Positions 46,436-56,587 are shown, numbered from the stretch's first letter. The stretch is DNA of 64,000 nucleotides from Pseudomonas sp. GM79 (GCF_000282495.1 NZ_AKJE01000025.1:124001-188000), one strand, 5' to 3'. Program-made: numbers and translations. The notes: generated by a model from the letters alone, not told the origin.

Positions 46436-46623
46436 AGCGGTCTATCAGCCACAAAAAAACCTCAATCTGCCACTGATCCACAAGCCACATCGACCCCATT
46501 TCGAACTACGCTCAACCCCGCACATGAACTCTATTGGGTGTATCACGTCTGATAGGAGGAAATGCGCCCCGACTCGCGTTAAACTGCGCGGGTTTTTAGC
46601 CCCCCATTCCACCGGAGCCTTCC

Positions 46624-47634
46624 ATGTCCCGCGTTACCTTGAGTCGCTATTTGATTGAGCAGACCCGTAGCAACAACACTCCTGCCGATCTGCGCTTCCT
46701 GATCGAAGTGGTGGCGCGTGCCTGCAAGGAAATCAACCACGCCGTCTCCAAAGGCGCCCTGGGTGGCGTCCTGGGCAGCATGGGCACTGAAAACGTCCAG
46801 GGCGAAGTGCAGAAGAAACTCGACGTGATCTCCAACGAAATCCTGCTCGAAGCCAACGAGTGGGGCGGTCACCTGGCCGGCATGGCGTCCGAAGAAATGG
46901 ACAATGCCTACCAGATCCCGGGCAAATACCCGAAAGGCGCGTACCTGCTGGTATTTGACCCACTGGACGGTTCGTCGAACATCGACATCAACGCGCCGGT
47001 CGGCACCATCTTCTCGGTACTGCGTTGCCCGAACGAATACCTGAGCCAGAACGAGCCCTTGAATGAAAAGGCTTTCCTGCAGCCAGGTACCCAGCAAGTG
47101 GCCGCCGGTTATGCCATCTATGGTCCGCAGACCATGTTGATCCTGACCCTGGGCGACGGTGTGAAAGGCTTCACCCTGGACCGCGAAATGGGCAGCTTCG
47201 TGCTGACCCATGAAGACATCAAGATCCCGGAGTCCACTCAGGAGTTCGCGATCAACGCGTCCAACCAGCGGCACTGGGAAGCTCCGGTACAACGCTACGT
47301 CAGCGAATTGCTGGCTGGCGAAGAAGGCCCGTTGAAAAAGAACTACAACATGCGCTGGGTCGCGGCGATGGTCGCGGACGTACACCGCATCCTGAACCGC
47401 GGCGGTCTGTTCATGTACCCACGCGACAGCCGCGAGCCGTCGAAGCCGGGCAAACTGCGCCTGATGTACGAAGCCAACCCAATGTCGTTCCTGGTGGAAC
47501 AAGCCGGTGGCGCATCCACTGACGGCCACCAGCGCATCCTCGACATCCAGCCGGAAGGCCTGCACCAGCGTGTTGCGGTGTTCCTCGGTTCGAAAGAAGA
47601 AGTTGCCCGCGTCACGGCTTACCACAAGGAATAA
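46624..47634 (+). CDS. fbp: Fructose-1,6-bisphosphatase, class I
   Basis: A 336-residue gluconeogenic enzyme hydrolysing fructose-1,6-bisphosphate. The metal site [11 protein letters not shown] and the substrate/Lys region '[20 protein letters not shown]' are intact. GGAG is 7 bp before the ATG. It is followed after 3 bp by the DUF924 gene, with which it is co-transcribed. Confidence 0.96.
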   Translation: MSRVTLSRYLIEQTRSNNTPADLRFLIEVVARACKEINHAVSKGALGGVLGSMGTENVQGEVQKKLDVISNEILLEANEWGGHLAGMASEEMDNAYQIPGKYPKGAYLLVFDPLDGSSNIDINAPVGTIFSVLRCPNEYLSQNEPLNEKAFLQPGTQQVAAGYAIYGPQTMLILTLGDGVKGFTLDREMGSFVLTHEDIKIPESTQEFAINASNQRHWEAPVQRYVSELLAGEEGPLKKNYNMRWVAAMVADVHRILNRGGLFMYPRDSREPSKPGKLRLMYEANPMSFLVEQAGGASTDGHQRILDIQPEGLHQRVAVFLGSKEEVARVTAYHKE

Positions 47635-47637
47635 ACC

Positions 47638-48240
47638 ATGACTGCGCCCTGGCAGCCGTTACTCGAATGGTGGTTTGGATCTTTCGAATCACCCAACGAA
47701 ATAGCGGCTGACAAGGGCAAGTTATGGTTCGGCAAGCGCGACAGCCAGGACCTCGAAGCGCGCACGCGTTTCGGGGACCTGGTCGAGCAGGCACTGGCCG
47801 GCGGTTTGACCGAATGGGTGCAACACCCTGAAGGTTGGCTGGCCTTGGTGCTGCTACTCGATCAACTTCCGCGAATGATCTTTCGCGATACCCCCAAATC
47901 CTTTTCAGGCGATCTCAGGGCTCAGGCACTGGTAGCGCAAGGCATTGCTGCGGATTTTGATCGGCAACTGCGGCCGATCCAGCGGGTGTTTATCTATCTG
48001 GTGTTTGAGCACTGCGAAAACCTGGCGGTGCAGAACGAAGCGGTTTCGCGGTTTCTTGATCTGGTTGAACAGCAACCGGAGGCGGATCGGGCGGTGTTTG
48101 CCGACAACCTGGATTATGCCGAGCGGCATCAGAAGATCATTGCGCGATTTGGACGGTTTCCCCATCGCAATGCGGTGTTGGGGCGTGAGTCTACGGCTGA
48201 GGAAGTTGAGTTTCTTTCGAAGCCTGGGTCTCGGTTTTAG
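47638..48240 (+). CDS. DUF924 family protein
   Basis: A 200-residue protein of the DUF924 family, a TPR-like all-helical fold. Signatures are 'WWFGSFESPNEIAADKGKLWFGKRD', 'LVLLLDQLPRMIFRDTPKSF' and 'RVFIYLVFEHCENLAVQN', with 'ERHQKIIARFGRFPHRNAVLGRESTAEE' at the end. Function unknown; it is co-transcribed with fbp. Confidence 0.9.
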   Translation: MTAPWQPLLEWWFGSFESPNEIAADKGKLWFGKRDSQDLEARTRFGDLVEQALAGGLTEWVQHPEGWLALVLLLDQLPRMIFRDTPKSFSGDLRAQALVAQGIAADFDRQLRPIQRVFIYLVFEHCENLAVQNEAVSRFLDLVEQQPEADRAVFADNLDYAERHQKIIARFGRFPHRNAVLGRESTAEEVEFLSKPGSRF

Positions 48241-48263
48241 ATTTTCGTTGCAGATGATGCCGC

Positions 48264-48357
48264 CTTCGCGAGCAAGCCCGCTCCCACATTGAGTTTTCAG
48301 CGAACACAGATTTTGTGTACGACCGAGATCAAATGTGGGAGCGGGCTTGCTCGCGAA
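48264..48357. repeat. Outward-facing REP pair between DUF924 and the chemoreceptor
   Basis: Same order as at 46343, and its linker holds ACACAGATTTTGTGTACG, close to the reverse complement of the linker there. Confidence 0.85.
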
Positions 48358-48373
48358 GAGGCCCGCAAAAGCA

Positions 48374-50266
48374 CTAGATCCTGAAACTGCCCACCAACTG
48401 CTTCAACCGCGCCGCCTGCTGCTCAAGGTCAGCGCACGCACGCAACGTCGACTGCAAGTTCTCCACACCTTCCTGGTTCAGCGTGTTGATCTCGGTGATG
48501 TCGACGTTGATCGACTCCACCACAGCGGTCTGCTCCTCAGTCGCGGTCGCCACGGACTGGTTCATCCCGTCGATCTCACCGATGCGCTGCGTCACGCTGC
48601 CCAGGCGCTCACCGGCCTGGTTGGCGATGCCGACGCTGCTTTCGCTCTGGCGCTGGCTGTCGGTCATGGTGCTGACCGCTTCCCGGGCGCCGACTTGCAG
48701 TTCTTCGATCATCTTCTGCACTTGCTGCGCCGAATCCTGAGTGCGGTGGGCGAGGTTGCGCACCTCATCTGCGACCACGGCAAAACCACGGCCGGCTTCA
48801 CCGGCACGGGCTGCTTCGATGGCTGCGTTGAGCGCCAGCAGGTTGGTTTGCTGCGAGATGCTGGTGATCACTTCCAGAATCTGACCGATGTTCACCGTGT
48901 TGCTGTTCAGGGTTTCGATGTTGCCGCAGGAATCGCTGATCTTCGCCGACAGCTGCTGCATGGCGGCGATGGTTTTATCCACCACTTGCTGACCGTCTTC
49001 GGCCAAGGCACGGGCGTCGCTCGAGTGTTGCGAGGCGAGGGCGGCGTTCTGGGCGATTTCCTGGGCAGCGGCACCCAATTCGTTGATGGCTGCCGCCACG
49101 CTGCTGGTGCGTGAGGCTTGCTGATCGGAGTTGAACATCGACGAGTTGGAGGCCGCGACGACTCGCAAGGCGACTTCGTTGACCTGGCCGGTGGCCGAGG
49201 ACACTTCGCGGATCGAGGTATGAATACGTTCCACAAAACGGTTGAACGAAGTGCCCAGCGCACCGAACTCATCCTGGCCGTGAATGGTCAGGCGTTTGGT
49301 CAGGTCGCCTTCGCCTTCGGCGATGTCATGCATGGCGCGGCCCATGGTCAGCAGCGGTTGCATCAGCACGCGGATCAACATGCTCAGTAGCGCGATGATG
49401 ATCACCACGGCGATGATCATGGCGATGATCGCCGAGGTGCGGAATTCGCTGAGCATCGAGAACGCAGTGTCTTTGTCCAGCACCAGCGCCACGTACCAGT
49501 CTGCAGACGGCACGCCGTTGACGTGAGTGAAGGAGATGAACTGGGTTTTGCCGTCCAGTTCGACTTCCTTCAGGCCCGGGCTGATTTTCGGCGCCCCGTT
49601 GGGGTACGCGTCAGCCAGGTTCTTGAGCACTAGTTTGCTGTCCGGGTGGATCAGGATCTTGCCGTCGGCGCTGACGATAAACGCATGGCCATGACCGCCG
49701 AAGTTCAGCGAGTTGATGATCGCGCTGACGCTGGACAGATCAATGTCTGCACCGGCGACGCCAATCATTTGATTCTGGTGCTTCACCGGCGTGGCAACGG
49801 TAATCACCAGTTTGCCCGACGATGCCGCAATGTAGGGTTCGGTGACGATGGTCTGTTGCGCGTTGTTGGCCGCCTTGTACCAGCCACGAGCGCGCGGGTC
49901 ATAGTCCGCAGCGCGATTGCCGGCCGGGACCGAGAACATCACGCCATCGGTGCCGCCGAAGTAGCTCAGCTGGAAGTTGCTGGTATAGGCCGGCAGATCG
50001 ATGGCGCGCTTGAGATTGGCCAGGGCGCTGCCGTCCACGGCGATTTGCTGGGACAGCGATTGCAGCAATTGAATGCGGCTTTCCAGCCAGGTCTGAATGT
50101 TGCTGGTGGTCAGGCTGCCGAGTTCCTGCATCGAGGACTCGGTATTGCTGCGCAGAGTCTGCCGCTGGCGGTAATCGTTGAACAGGATGAAACAGACGAA
50201 TGCAACGGCCACCACAAGGGCGGCGGCCAACAGGATTTTGTGGCTGAACTTCATGTTTCTGGTCAT
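48374..50266 (-). CDS. Methyl-accepting chemotaxis protein with amino-acid-sensing dCache domain
   Basis: A 630-residue chemoreceptor: N-terminal membrane helix (about 10-30), periplasmic double-Cache domain (35-275), second helix (about 285-310), HAMP (about 310-360) and a signalling domain with the hairpin tip '[21 protein letters not shown]'. The amino-acid motif is present: Y122, R127, W129, Y130, Y145 and D174 ([17 protein letters not shown]). It resembles PctA/B/C of P. aeruginosa and probably senses L-amino acids. ATG at 50266 or 50254; neither has a clear ribosome site. Confidence 0.9.
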   Translation of the reverse strand: MTRNMKFSHKILLAAALVVAVAFVCFILFNDYRQRQTLRSNTESSMQELGSLTTSNIQTWLESRIQLLQSLSQQIAVDGSALANLKRAIDLPAYTSNFQLSYFGGTDGVMFSVPAGNRAADYDPRARGWYKAANNAQQTIVTEPYIAASSGKLVITVATPVKHQNQMIGVAGADIDLSSVSAIINSLNFGGHGHAFIVSADGKILIHPDSKLVLKNLADAYPNGAPKISPGLKEVELDGKTQFISFTHVNGVPSADWYVALVLDKDTAFSMLSEFRTSAIIAMIIAVVIIIALLSMLIRVLMQPLLTMGRAMHDIAEGEGDLTKRLTIHGQDEFGALGTSFNRFVERIHTSIREVSSATGQVNEVALRVVAASNSSMFNSDQQASRTSSVAAAINELGAAAQEIAQNAALASQHSSDARALAEDGQQVVDKTIAAMQQLSAKISDSCGNIETLNSNTVNIGQILEVITSISQQTNLLALNAAIEAARAGEAGRGFAVVADEVRNLAHRTQDSAQQVQKMIEELQVGAREAVSTMTDSQRQSESSVGIANQAGERLGSVTQRIGEIDGMNQSVATATEEQTAVVESINVDITEINTLNQEGVENLQSTLRACADLEQQAARLKQLVGSFRI

Positions 50267-50545
50267 TAAATGAGCTACCGCGAAGGGCTGGTCAACAAGG
50301 GGTGTCAATTTGCCACAGTGGAAGGCTTTACACTGCTTCTATGTCGACTGGCCGGCGCCAAAGATTAGGCGGCCTGCAGGAAAACCGACGAAATACTCAA
50401 CGGCGCGAAAAAGTGGCTGATTTATCGTAAAGGGCAGACGGATGGCCGAACAAATAGCCGCAGGGTCAGGGAACCAGACAAGGGTTTTCTCTTCTAAGCT
50501 TCAGCTTGGCAGCCATGCCATTCCCTACGCCCCAGGAGTTACACC

Positions 50546-50800
50546 ATGTCGCTGCGATCTATCGCCTTGCTCTCGTTCTGCGTGTTGTTGGCAGCGTGCG
50601 GCAAGATCAATCAGGAAAATTATTCGAAGCTGTCGACCGGCATGCCCAAGGCCGAGGTTGAAACCTTGCTGGGCAAACCTGCCGATTGCTCCGGCGCACT
50701 CGGCATGTCCAGTTGCACCTGGGGTGACAAAAACAGCTTTATCAGCGTGCAGTATGCCGGTGACAAAGTGCTGATGTTTTCTGGCCAAGGCCTGAAGTAA
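50546..50800 (+). CDS. Small lipoprotein with SmpA/BamE-like fold
   Basis: An 84-residue protein with a lipobox (LLAAC, Cys18) giving an outer- or inner-membrane lipoprotein. 'NYSKLSTGMPKAEVETLLGKPADCSG' is the motif of the SmpA/OmlA-type fold, usually a protein-protein contact domain. AGGAG lies 7 bp before the ATG. It is 33 bp ahead of the lipocalin, likely co-transcribed. Exact role unknown. Confidence 0.82.
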   Translation: MSLRSIALLSFCVLLAACGKINQENYSKLSTGMPKAEVETLLGKPADCSGALGMSSCTWGDKNSFISVQYAGDKVLMFSGQGLK

Positions 50801-50833
50801 ACCGGGGCTATTCGCCCACGGGAGAAAAAAATA

Positions 50834-51403
50834 ATGAAGCGGTTACTGATCGTACTTTTTGCCGGCCTGGTATTGGCCGGCTGCGCCACTTCTGGCGTAG
50901 ATCCGTTGGCACCCAAGACTGTCAACACGGTCAACCTCAAGCGCTACCAGGGAACCTGGTACGAACTGGCGCGTCTGCCGGTGTATTTTCAGCGCAACTG
51001 CGCACAATCCGAGGCCCATTACAGTCTCAAGCCTGAAGGTGACATGGCGGTGCTGAACCGCTGCCTGACGTCGGACTGGCAATGGGAAGAGGCCAAAGGC
51101 ACGGCTTATCCACAGGTACCCGGCAAGGCCGACAAGCTGTGGGTCGAGTTCGATACCTGGTTCTCGCGACTGATCCCGGGTGTGGCGAAGGGAGAGTACT
51201 GGGTGTTGTACGTCAGCGATGATTACAAGACCGCGATTGTCGGCGACCCGAGCCGCCGTCACCTCTGGCTGCTGTCGCGCACCCCGACGGTCAATGGTGT
51301 CGTGCGCGAAGAACTGCTGAGCAAGGCGCGTCAGCAGGGTTATGACACGACGCGACTGATCTGGCGCGCATCGGATAGCAAGATGGCCAAGACTTCGAAC
51401 TAA
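50834..51403 (+). CDS. blc: Bacterial lipocalin (Blc family lipoprotein)
   Basis: A 189-residue outer-membrane lipocalin. Lipobox LAGC (Cys17). The lipocalin signature YQGTWYELARLPVYFQ with its GxW, and the second motif 'VSDDYKTAIVGDPSRRHLWLLSRTP', form the beta barrel that binds small lipids. Blc proteins serve in membrane upkeep under stress. It lies downstream of the small lipoprotein. Confidence 0.92.
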   Translation: MKRLLIVLFAGLVLAGCATSGVDPLAPKTVNTVNLKRYQGTWYELARLPVYFQRNCAQSEAHYSLKPEGDMAVLNRCLTSDWQWEEAKGTAYPQVPGKADKLWVEFDTWFSRLIPGVAKGEYWVLYVSDDYKTAIVGDPSRRHLWLLSRTPTVNGVVREELLSKARQQGYDTTRLIWRASDSKMAKTSN

Positions 51404-51420
51404 CTGTTACCGGCGATCTA

Positions 51421-51512
51421 ATGTGGGAGCGGGCTTGCTCGCGAAAGCGGTCTGTCAGTCAACAATTGTGTTGAAGGTGACGACCCTTTCGCGAGCAAGC
51501 CCGCTCCCACAT
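51421..51512. repeat. REPIN after the lipocalin gene
   Basis: An inward-facing pair of the common REP core in the convergent gap before hutF. Confidence 0.9.
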
Positions 51513-51521
51513 TTTTTTGTG

Positions 51522-52886
51522 TCAGCCCAAGAGATCGCGCAGCACCTGGGTAAACGCCCGATTACTCTCTTCTTCCCCGGCATGGCGCCCGTCACGCACA
51601 ACCCACTGGCCGTTGACCAGCACATCCCGCACCTGACGGTCACCTCCGGCAAACAGCCAACGATTGAGAATCCCGTCGCCACTGGCCGTCGCCAGGTACG
51701 GATCGTTACCGTCCAGCACCAACCAATCCGCACGCTTGCCGACTTCCAAGGCGCCAATCGGTTGCCCCAGCGCCTGGGCACCGCCATCCAGCGCGGCATC
51801 GTAGAGTGTGCGGCCGACCATCGGCTGATCCGCGCCATACAAACGATTCCGCCGCTGATCGCGCAGACGCTGGCCGTATTCCAGCCAGCGCAATTCTTCC
51901 ACCACGCTCAAGGACACATGGCTATCGGAACCGATGCCCATGCGCCCACCCTGCGCCAGGAAGTCTACTGCCGGAAAAATCCCGTCGCCGAGGTTGGCTT
52001 CGGTGGTCAGGCATAGACCCGCGATGGCGCGGCTCTTGGCCATGAGCGTGACTTCTTCCGGGTTGGCGTGGGTCGCGTGGACCAGGCACCAGCGCTGATC
52101 GACGTCGGTGTTTTCGTACAGCCATTGCAACGGACGGCGACCGCTCCAGCTCAGGCAGTCATCGACTTCCTTCTGCTGTTCGGCGATGTGAATGTGTACC
52201 GGGCACTGCTTGTCGCTGGCCGCCAGCACTTCGCTGATCTGCTGCGGTGTGACCGCGCGCAACGAGTGGAAACACAAACCCAATGCCTGCGCCGGCTGCT
52301 GCGTCAGGATCGGCTGCAAGCGCGACTGGAGTTTCAGGTAGTTTTCGGTGCTGTTGATAAAGCGGCGCTGACCTTCGTTCGGGGCCTGGCCACCAAAACC
52401 GGAGTGGCTATAGAGCACCGGCAGCAGGGTCAGCCCGATACCGGCGGAGCTGGCGGCCTGGCTGATGCGCAACGCCAGTTCGGCCGGGTCTGCGTACGGT
52501 TGGCCGCTCGTATCGTGGTGTACATAATGAAATTCCGCGACCGAGGTGTAACCGGCCTTGAGCATTTCGATGTACAGCTGACGGGCGATCACGCCGAGTT
52601 GGTCCGGGCTGATTTTTCCGACGAGCCGGTACATCAAATCGCGCCAGGTCCAGAAACTGTCATTCGGATTGCCCGCCACTTCCGCCAGCCCGGCCATGGC
52701 GCGCTGGAAGGCGTGGGAGTGCAAATTCGGCATTCCCGGCAGTAGCGGACCGCTCAGCCGTTCGGCGTCATCTGCGTGAGAATCGGCCTGGATATGGGTC
52801 AGCACGCCATCGGCGCTGACCTCAAGACGTACATTGTTGGCCCATCCACTAGGCAGCAGCGCGCGTTCGGCAAAGAAGGCGGACAT
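51522..52886 (-). CDS. hutF: Formimidoylglutamate deiminase
   Basis: A 454-residue amidohydrolase that deiminates N-formimino-L-glutamate to N-formyl-L-glutamate, the step that marks the five-step histidine pathway. Metal site LHSHAFQ near residue 57, 'VHATHANPEE' with the next His, and the Asp in GIGSDSHVSLS. Length and context fit. It is transcribed alone and away from hutC, with a HutC-type operator between them. Confidence 0.94.
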   Translation of the reverse strand: MSAFFAERALLPSGWANNVRLEVSADGVLTHIQADSHADDAERLSGPLLPGMPNLHSHAFQRAMAGLAEVAGNPNDSFWTWRDLMYRLVGKISPDQLGVIARQLYIEMLKAGYTSVAEFHYVHHDTSGQPYADPAELALRISQAASSAGIGLTLLPVLYSHSGFGGQAPNEGQRRFINSTENYLKLQSRLQPILTQQPAQALGLCFHSLRAVTPQQISEVLAASDKQCPVHIHIAEQQKEVDDCLSWSGRRPLQWLYENTDVDQRWCLVHATHANPEEVTLMAKSRAIAGLCLTTEANLGDGIFPAVDFLAQGGRMGIGSDSHVSLSVVEELRWLEYGQRLRDQRRNRLYGADQPMVGRTLYDAALDGGAQALGQPIGALEVGKRADWLVLDGNDPYLATASGDGILNRWLFAGGDRQVRDVLVNGQWVVRDGRHAGEEESNRAFTQVLRDLLG

Positions 52887-52910
52887 GGTTCAGCACCCCA
52901 TCGTGTGTTA

Positions 52911-52930
52911 TTTGTATATACATATACAGA
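52911..52930. promoter_or_regulatory. HutC-type operator between hutF and hutC
   Basis: TGTATATACA (52913-52922) fits TGTA-N2-TACA and extends into a second overlapping TATACA. It lies 27 bp before hutF and 71 bp before hutC, so one site can serve both. Confidence 0.7.
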
Positions 52931-52993
52931 CGTTTGCCTGCTCGGTAAACTCCGGCAAGCTAGTAGCCCTCAACAAATGAACAAGGATTAACC

Positions 52994-53755
52994 GTGCCAA
53001 CTCCGTCTGCCACATTGCCGCCGAATGCCAATCTGAGCGCCAATCTGGGCGACAGTCCGGCGCCCTTGTACGCCCGCGTCAAACAGATGATCACCCAGCA
53101 GATCGACAGTGGAAACTGGCCGCCGCACTACCGCGTCCCGTCGGAAAGCGAGTTGGTCAATCAGCTGGGTTTCAGCCGCATGACCATCAACCGCGCCCTG
53201 CGCGAGATGACCGCCGACGGCTTGCTGGTGCGCATGCAGGGTGTCGGTACGTTCGTCGCCGAGCCGAAAAGTCAGTCTGCTTTGTTTGAAGTGCACAACA
53301 TCGCCGACGAGATCGCCTCCCGCGGTCATCGCCACACCTGCAAGGTGATCACCCTCGAAGAAGAGGCCGCCGGTTCCGAGCGGGCCGTGGCCCTGGACAT
53401 GCGCGAAGGCCAGAAAGTTTTCCACTCGCTGATCGTGCATTTCGAAAACGATATTCCGGTGCAAATCGAAGACCGTTTCGTCAACGCGTTGGTGGCGCCG
53501 GACTACCTCAAGCAAGACTTCACCCTGCAAACCCCTTATGCCTATCTGAATCAGGTTGCGCCGCTGACCGAAGGCGAGCACGTGGTCGAAGCGATTCTCG
53601 CCGAGCCGTCCGAATGCAAGTTGCTGCAAATTGAAAAGGGCGAGCCTTGCCTGTTGATTCGTCGCCGCACCTGGTCTGGTCGTCAGCCTGTGACCGCCGC
53701 CCGTTTGATCCACCCCGGTTCCCGTCATCGTCTGGAAGGACGGTTCCATAAATAA
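52994..53755 (+). CDS. hutC: Histidine utilization repressor HutC (GntR/HutC family)
   Basis: A 253-residue repressor induced by urocanate. N-terminal winged helix-turn-helix (about 20-90) with 'SESELVNQLGFSRMTINRALREMTADGLLVRMQG'; C-terminal UTRA effector domain (about 105-245). Start GTG at 52994 with AAGGA 6 bp ahead. The hutC and hutD genes are 10 bp apart. Confidence 0.95.
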   Translation: MPTPSATLPPNANLSANLGDSPAPLYARVKQMITQQIDSGNWPPHYRVPSESELVNQLGFSRMTINRALREMTADGLLVRMQGVGTFVAEPKSQSALFEVHNIADEIASRGHRHTCKVITLEEEAAGSERAVALDMREGQKVFHSLIVHFENDIPVQIEDRFVNALVAPDYLKQDFTLQTPYAYLNQVAPLTEGEHVVEAILAEPSECKLLQIEKGEPCLLIRRRTWSGRQPVTAARLIHPGSRHRLEGRFHK

Positions 53756-53765
53756 AGAGCCCGAA

Positions 53766-54335
53766 ATGAGCCAGTTGAAAGTTTTACACGCGGCCGATTA
53801 CCCGCGTATGCCGTGGAAAAACGGCGGCGGCAGCACTGAAGAAATCACCCGTGATGGAGGTGCTGGCCTTGAGGGTTTCGGCTGGCGTCTGTCGATTGCC
53901 GATATTGGTGAGTCGGGCGGGTTTTCAACCTTTGCCGGCTATGAGCGGGTGATCACCGTGCTGCAAGGCGAGGGCATGAGCTTGCGCGTCGACGGCCAGG
54001 ACACGCGGCCGTTGTTACCGCTGGACCCGTTTGCTTTCAGTGGCGAGAGTCATGTGTCCTGCACATTGCTCGGCGGGCCGATTCGCGACTTCAACCTGAT
54101 TTATGCGCCGGACCGTTACAGCGCGCGGTTGCAATGGCTGGAGGGCGAACAGCAGTTTTTCAGCTCGGCCGGCACCGTGTTGGTGTTCAGCGTGTCTGAA
54201 CAGCTTGAAGTGACGGTGGGTAACAACGCCTCTCAGCTAGGGCGCCATGATTGTCTGCAGCTGGACGGTAACGTTGGCCTGCTGGATATCTCCAGCAATG
54301 GCCCATGCTGTGTGATCGAGCTGATCGCGCGCTGA
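53766..54335 (+). CDS. hutD: HutD family protein
   Basis: A 189-residue cupin-fold protein with the HutD opening 'YPRMPWKNGGGSTEEITRD' and 'FGWRLSIADIGESGGFSTFAGYERVITVLQGEGM'. In P. fluorescens work it has been proposed to restrain hut expression and limit urocanate; its biochemical function is open. It is co-transcribed with hutC. Confidence 0.92.
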   Translation: MSQLKVLHAADYPRMPWKNGGGSTEEITRDGGAGLEGFGWRLSIADIGESGGFSTFAGYERVITVLQGEGMSLRVDGQDTRPLLPLDPFAFSGESHVSCTLLGGPIRDFNLIYAPDRYSARLQWLEGEQQFFSSAGTVLVFSVSEQLEVTVGNNASQLGRHDCLQLDGNVGLLDISSNGPCCVIELIAR

Positions 54336-54347
54336 TCCAAAATCCTT

Positions 54348-54448
54348 AAAAGATCGCAGCCTTCGGCAGCTCCTACATTTGATCGTGTTCGCCGCAAATT
54401 TTGTGGATGGCATGAACGTGTAGGAGCTGCCGAAGGCTGCGATCTTTT
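54348..54448. repeat. Perfect 30-bp inverted repeat, second repeat family
   Basis: The left arm (54348-54377, AAAAGATCGCAGCCTTCGGC...) and right arm (54419-54448) are perfect inverted copies around a 41-bp middle. It is unrelated to the REP core and could act as a terminator of hutCD, since the right arm ends TTTT. Confidence 0.85.
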
Positions 54449-54478
54449 GCTTTTCAGCGTTTCCCATCGCGCACCACT

Positions 54479-54525
54479 TTGTTACCGAACGCCCCAGCGT
54501 GGCGCAAAACCCCGCTCAAGTAACA
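54479..54525. promoter_or_regulatory. Candidate CbrB-type half-sites upstream of hutU
   Basis: TGTTAC (54480-54485) and GTAACA (54520-54525) form an inverted pair about 115 bp upstream of the hutU -24 element. They resemble half-sites described for CbrB, but the 34-bp spacing is longer than the value I recall, so this is tentative. Around them the 54449-54638 stretch has no gene. Confidence 0.35.
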
Positions 54526-54638
54526 GCTGTCCTTCCCCCGCGAAAACTCCCCAAAAAAAATTTCATCCTCCTCAAAACCCTTGATCTACAGCCTTTCCAG
54601 CCCTTTCAAAACTTTTCTTGAATGCTCATCCAGCAAGT

Positions 54639-54654
54639 TGGCCGCTTGATTGCA
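54639..54654 (+). promoter_or_regulatory. Sigma-54 promoter of the hutU operon
   Basis: TGGCCGCTTGATTGCA has -24 TGGC and -12 TTGCA with correct spacing. The start site would be near 54665, about 140 bp before hutU. Confidence 0.7.
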
Positions 54655-54658
54655 TATG

Positions 54659-54674
54659 CTTGTATGTACAAGTA
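54659..54674. promoter_or_regulatory. HutC operator on the hutU start site
   Basis: CTTGTATGTACAAGTA contains TGTA-N2-TACA within a longer dyad. It begins 5 bp after the -12 element and so covers the predicted +1. Confidence 0.75.
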
Positions 54675-54805
54675 AAGACGTATGCGTATGAGTCGATCGA
54701 GACTCCTCGCAACGTCCACTGATTCGCTTGTGGCGCTTTGACGCGCACAGGCAGGCTTGCCCACCGCCAGGGTTGGTTTGGATTGATTGATGAGGAGTCT
54801 TTTTC

Positions 54806-56488
54806 GTGACTGACAATAAGCCCACTAAGTACCGTAACGTCGAAATCCGCGCTGCCCGCGGTAACAAGCTGACCGCCAAGAGCTGGCTGACTGAAGCGCC
54901 GCTGCGCATGCTGATGAACAACCTCGACCCGGAAGTCGCCGAGAACCCTAAAGAACTGGTGGTTTACGGTGGCATCGGTCGTGCGGCACGTAATTGGGAA
55001 TGCTACGACAAGATCGTCGAAAGCCTGACCAACCTGAACGACGACGAGACCCTGCTGGTGCAATCCGGCAAGCCGGTCGGCGTGTTCAAGACCCACAGCA
55101 ACGCCCCACGCGTGCTGATCGCCAACTCCAACCTGGTGCCACACTGGGCGAACTGGGAACACTTCAACGAGCTGGACGCCAAAGGCCTGGCCATGTACGG
55201 CCAGATGACCGCCGGCAGCTGGATCTACATCGGCAGCCAGGGCATCGTTCAGGGCACCTACGAAACCTTCGTCGAAGCCGGTCGCCAACACTATAACGAT
55301 GACCTCAAAGGTCGTTGGGTCCTGACCGCAGGCCTCGGCGGTATGGGCGGCGCTCAGCCATTGGCTGCAACCCTGGCCGGCGCTTGCTCGCTGAACATCG
55401 AATGCCAACAGGTCAGCATCGACTTCCGCTTGAACAGCCGTTATGTCGATGAGCAAGCCACCGACCTCGACGACGCCCTGGCCCGCATCGCCAAATACAC
55501 CAAGGAAGGCAAAGCGATTTCCATCGCTCTGCTGGGCAACGCGGCTGAAATCCTGCCGGAACTGGTCAAGCGCGGCGTGCGCCCAGACATGGTCACCGAC
55601 CAGACCAGCGCCCACGACCCACTCAACGGTTACCTGCCAGCCGGCTGGACCTGGGAAGAGTACCGCGCTCGCGCCAAGACCGAGCCAGCCGCTGTCGTCA
55701 AAGCCGCCAAGCAGTCCATGGCCGTGCACGTTAAAGCGATGCTCGACTTCCAGAAAATGGGTATTCCGACCTTCGACTACGGCAACAACATCCGTCAGAT
55801 GGCGCAAGAAGAAGGCGTTGAAAACGCGTTCGACTTCCCAGGTTTCGTACCGGCTTACATCCGTCCGCTGTTCTGCCGCGGTATCGGTCCGTTCCGTTGG
55901 GCTGCACTGTCGGGCGATCCGCAAGACATCTACAAAACCGACGCCAAAGTAAAAGAACTGATCCCGGACGACGCCCACCTGCACAACTGGCTGGACATGG
56001 CGCGCGAGCGCATCAGCTTCCAGGGTCTGCCGGCACGTATCTGCTGGGTTGGCCTGGGTCTGCGCGCCAAACTCGGTCTGGCCTTCAACGAAATGGTTCG
56101 CAGCGGTGAGTTGTCGGCGCCGATCGTGATTGGTCGCGATCACCTGGACTCCGGCTCGGTATCCAGCCCGAACCGCGAAACCGAATCGATGCAGGACGGT
56201 TCCGACGCCGTGTCCGACTGGCCACTGCTCAACGCTCTGCTCAACACCGCGAGCGGTGCGACCTGGGTTTCCCTGCATCACGGCGGCGGCGTCGGCATGG
56301 GCTTCTCCCAGCACTCGGGCATGGTGATTGTCTGCGACGGTACTGACGAAGCTGCCGAGCGTATCGCTCGCGTGCTGCATAACGACCCGGCTACCGGCGT
56401 CATGCGTCACGCCGATGCGGGTTACCAGATCGCAATCGACTGTGCCAAGGAACAAGGCCTGAACCTGCCGATGATCACCGGCAAATAA
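54806..56488 (+). CDS. hutU: Urocanate hydratase
   Basis: A 560-residue NAD-dependent enzyme converting urocanate to imidazolonepropionate. Hallmarks are '[19 protein letters not shown]' for NAD, and '[21 protein letters not shown]' followed by '[18 protein letters not shown]' with the catalytic region. Start GTG at 54806 with GAGGAG 8 bp ahead. It is the first gene of the long hut operon. Confidence 0.97.
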   Translation: MTDNKPTKYRNVEIRAARGNKLTAKSWLTEAPLRMLMNNLDPEVAENPKELVVYGGIGRAARNWECYDKIVESLTNLNDDETLLVQSGKPVGVFKTHSNAPRVLIANSNLVPHWANWEHFNELDAKGLAMYGQMTAGSWIYIGSQGIVQGTYETFVEAGRQHYNDDLKGRWVLTAGLGGMGGAQPLAATLAGACSLNIECQQVSIDFRLNSRYVDEQATDLDDALARIAKYTKEGKAISIALLGNAAEILPELVKRGVRPDMVTDQTSAHDPLNGYLPAGWTWEEYRARAKTEPAAVVKAAKQSMAVHVKAMLDFQKMGIPTFDYGNNIRQMAQEEGVENAFDFPGFVPAYIRPLFCRGIGPFRWAALSGDPQDIYKTDAKVKELIPDDAHLHNWLDMARERISFQGLPARICWVGLGLRAKLGLAFNEMVRSGELSAPIVIGRDHLDSGSVSSPNRETESMQDGSDAVSDWPLLNALLNTASGATWVSLHHGGGVGMGFSQHSGMVIVCDGTDEAAERIARVLHNDPATGVMRHADAGYQIAIDCAKEQGLNLPMITGK

Positions 56489-56497
56489 CGCAATACC

Positions 56498-56587
56498 TGT
56501 GGGAGCGGGCTTGCTCGCGAAGAGGCCGGCACATTCAACATCTGTGCTGGCTGACCCACCGCTTTCGCGAGCAAGCCCGCTCCCACA
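56498..56587. repeat. REPIN between hutU and the NCS1 gene
   Basis: An inward-facing pair of the common REP core within the operon; it could shape relative hutU and permease mRNA levels. Confidence 0.9.

Noticed and set aside
46562..46582. Six-codon leader ORF with a strong Shine-Dalgarno before fbp
   Set aside because: The likely -10 of fbp (TTAAACT) lies at or after it, so it may not even be transcribed; too short to support.
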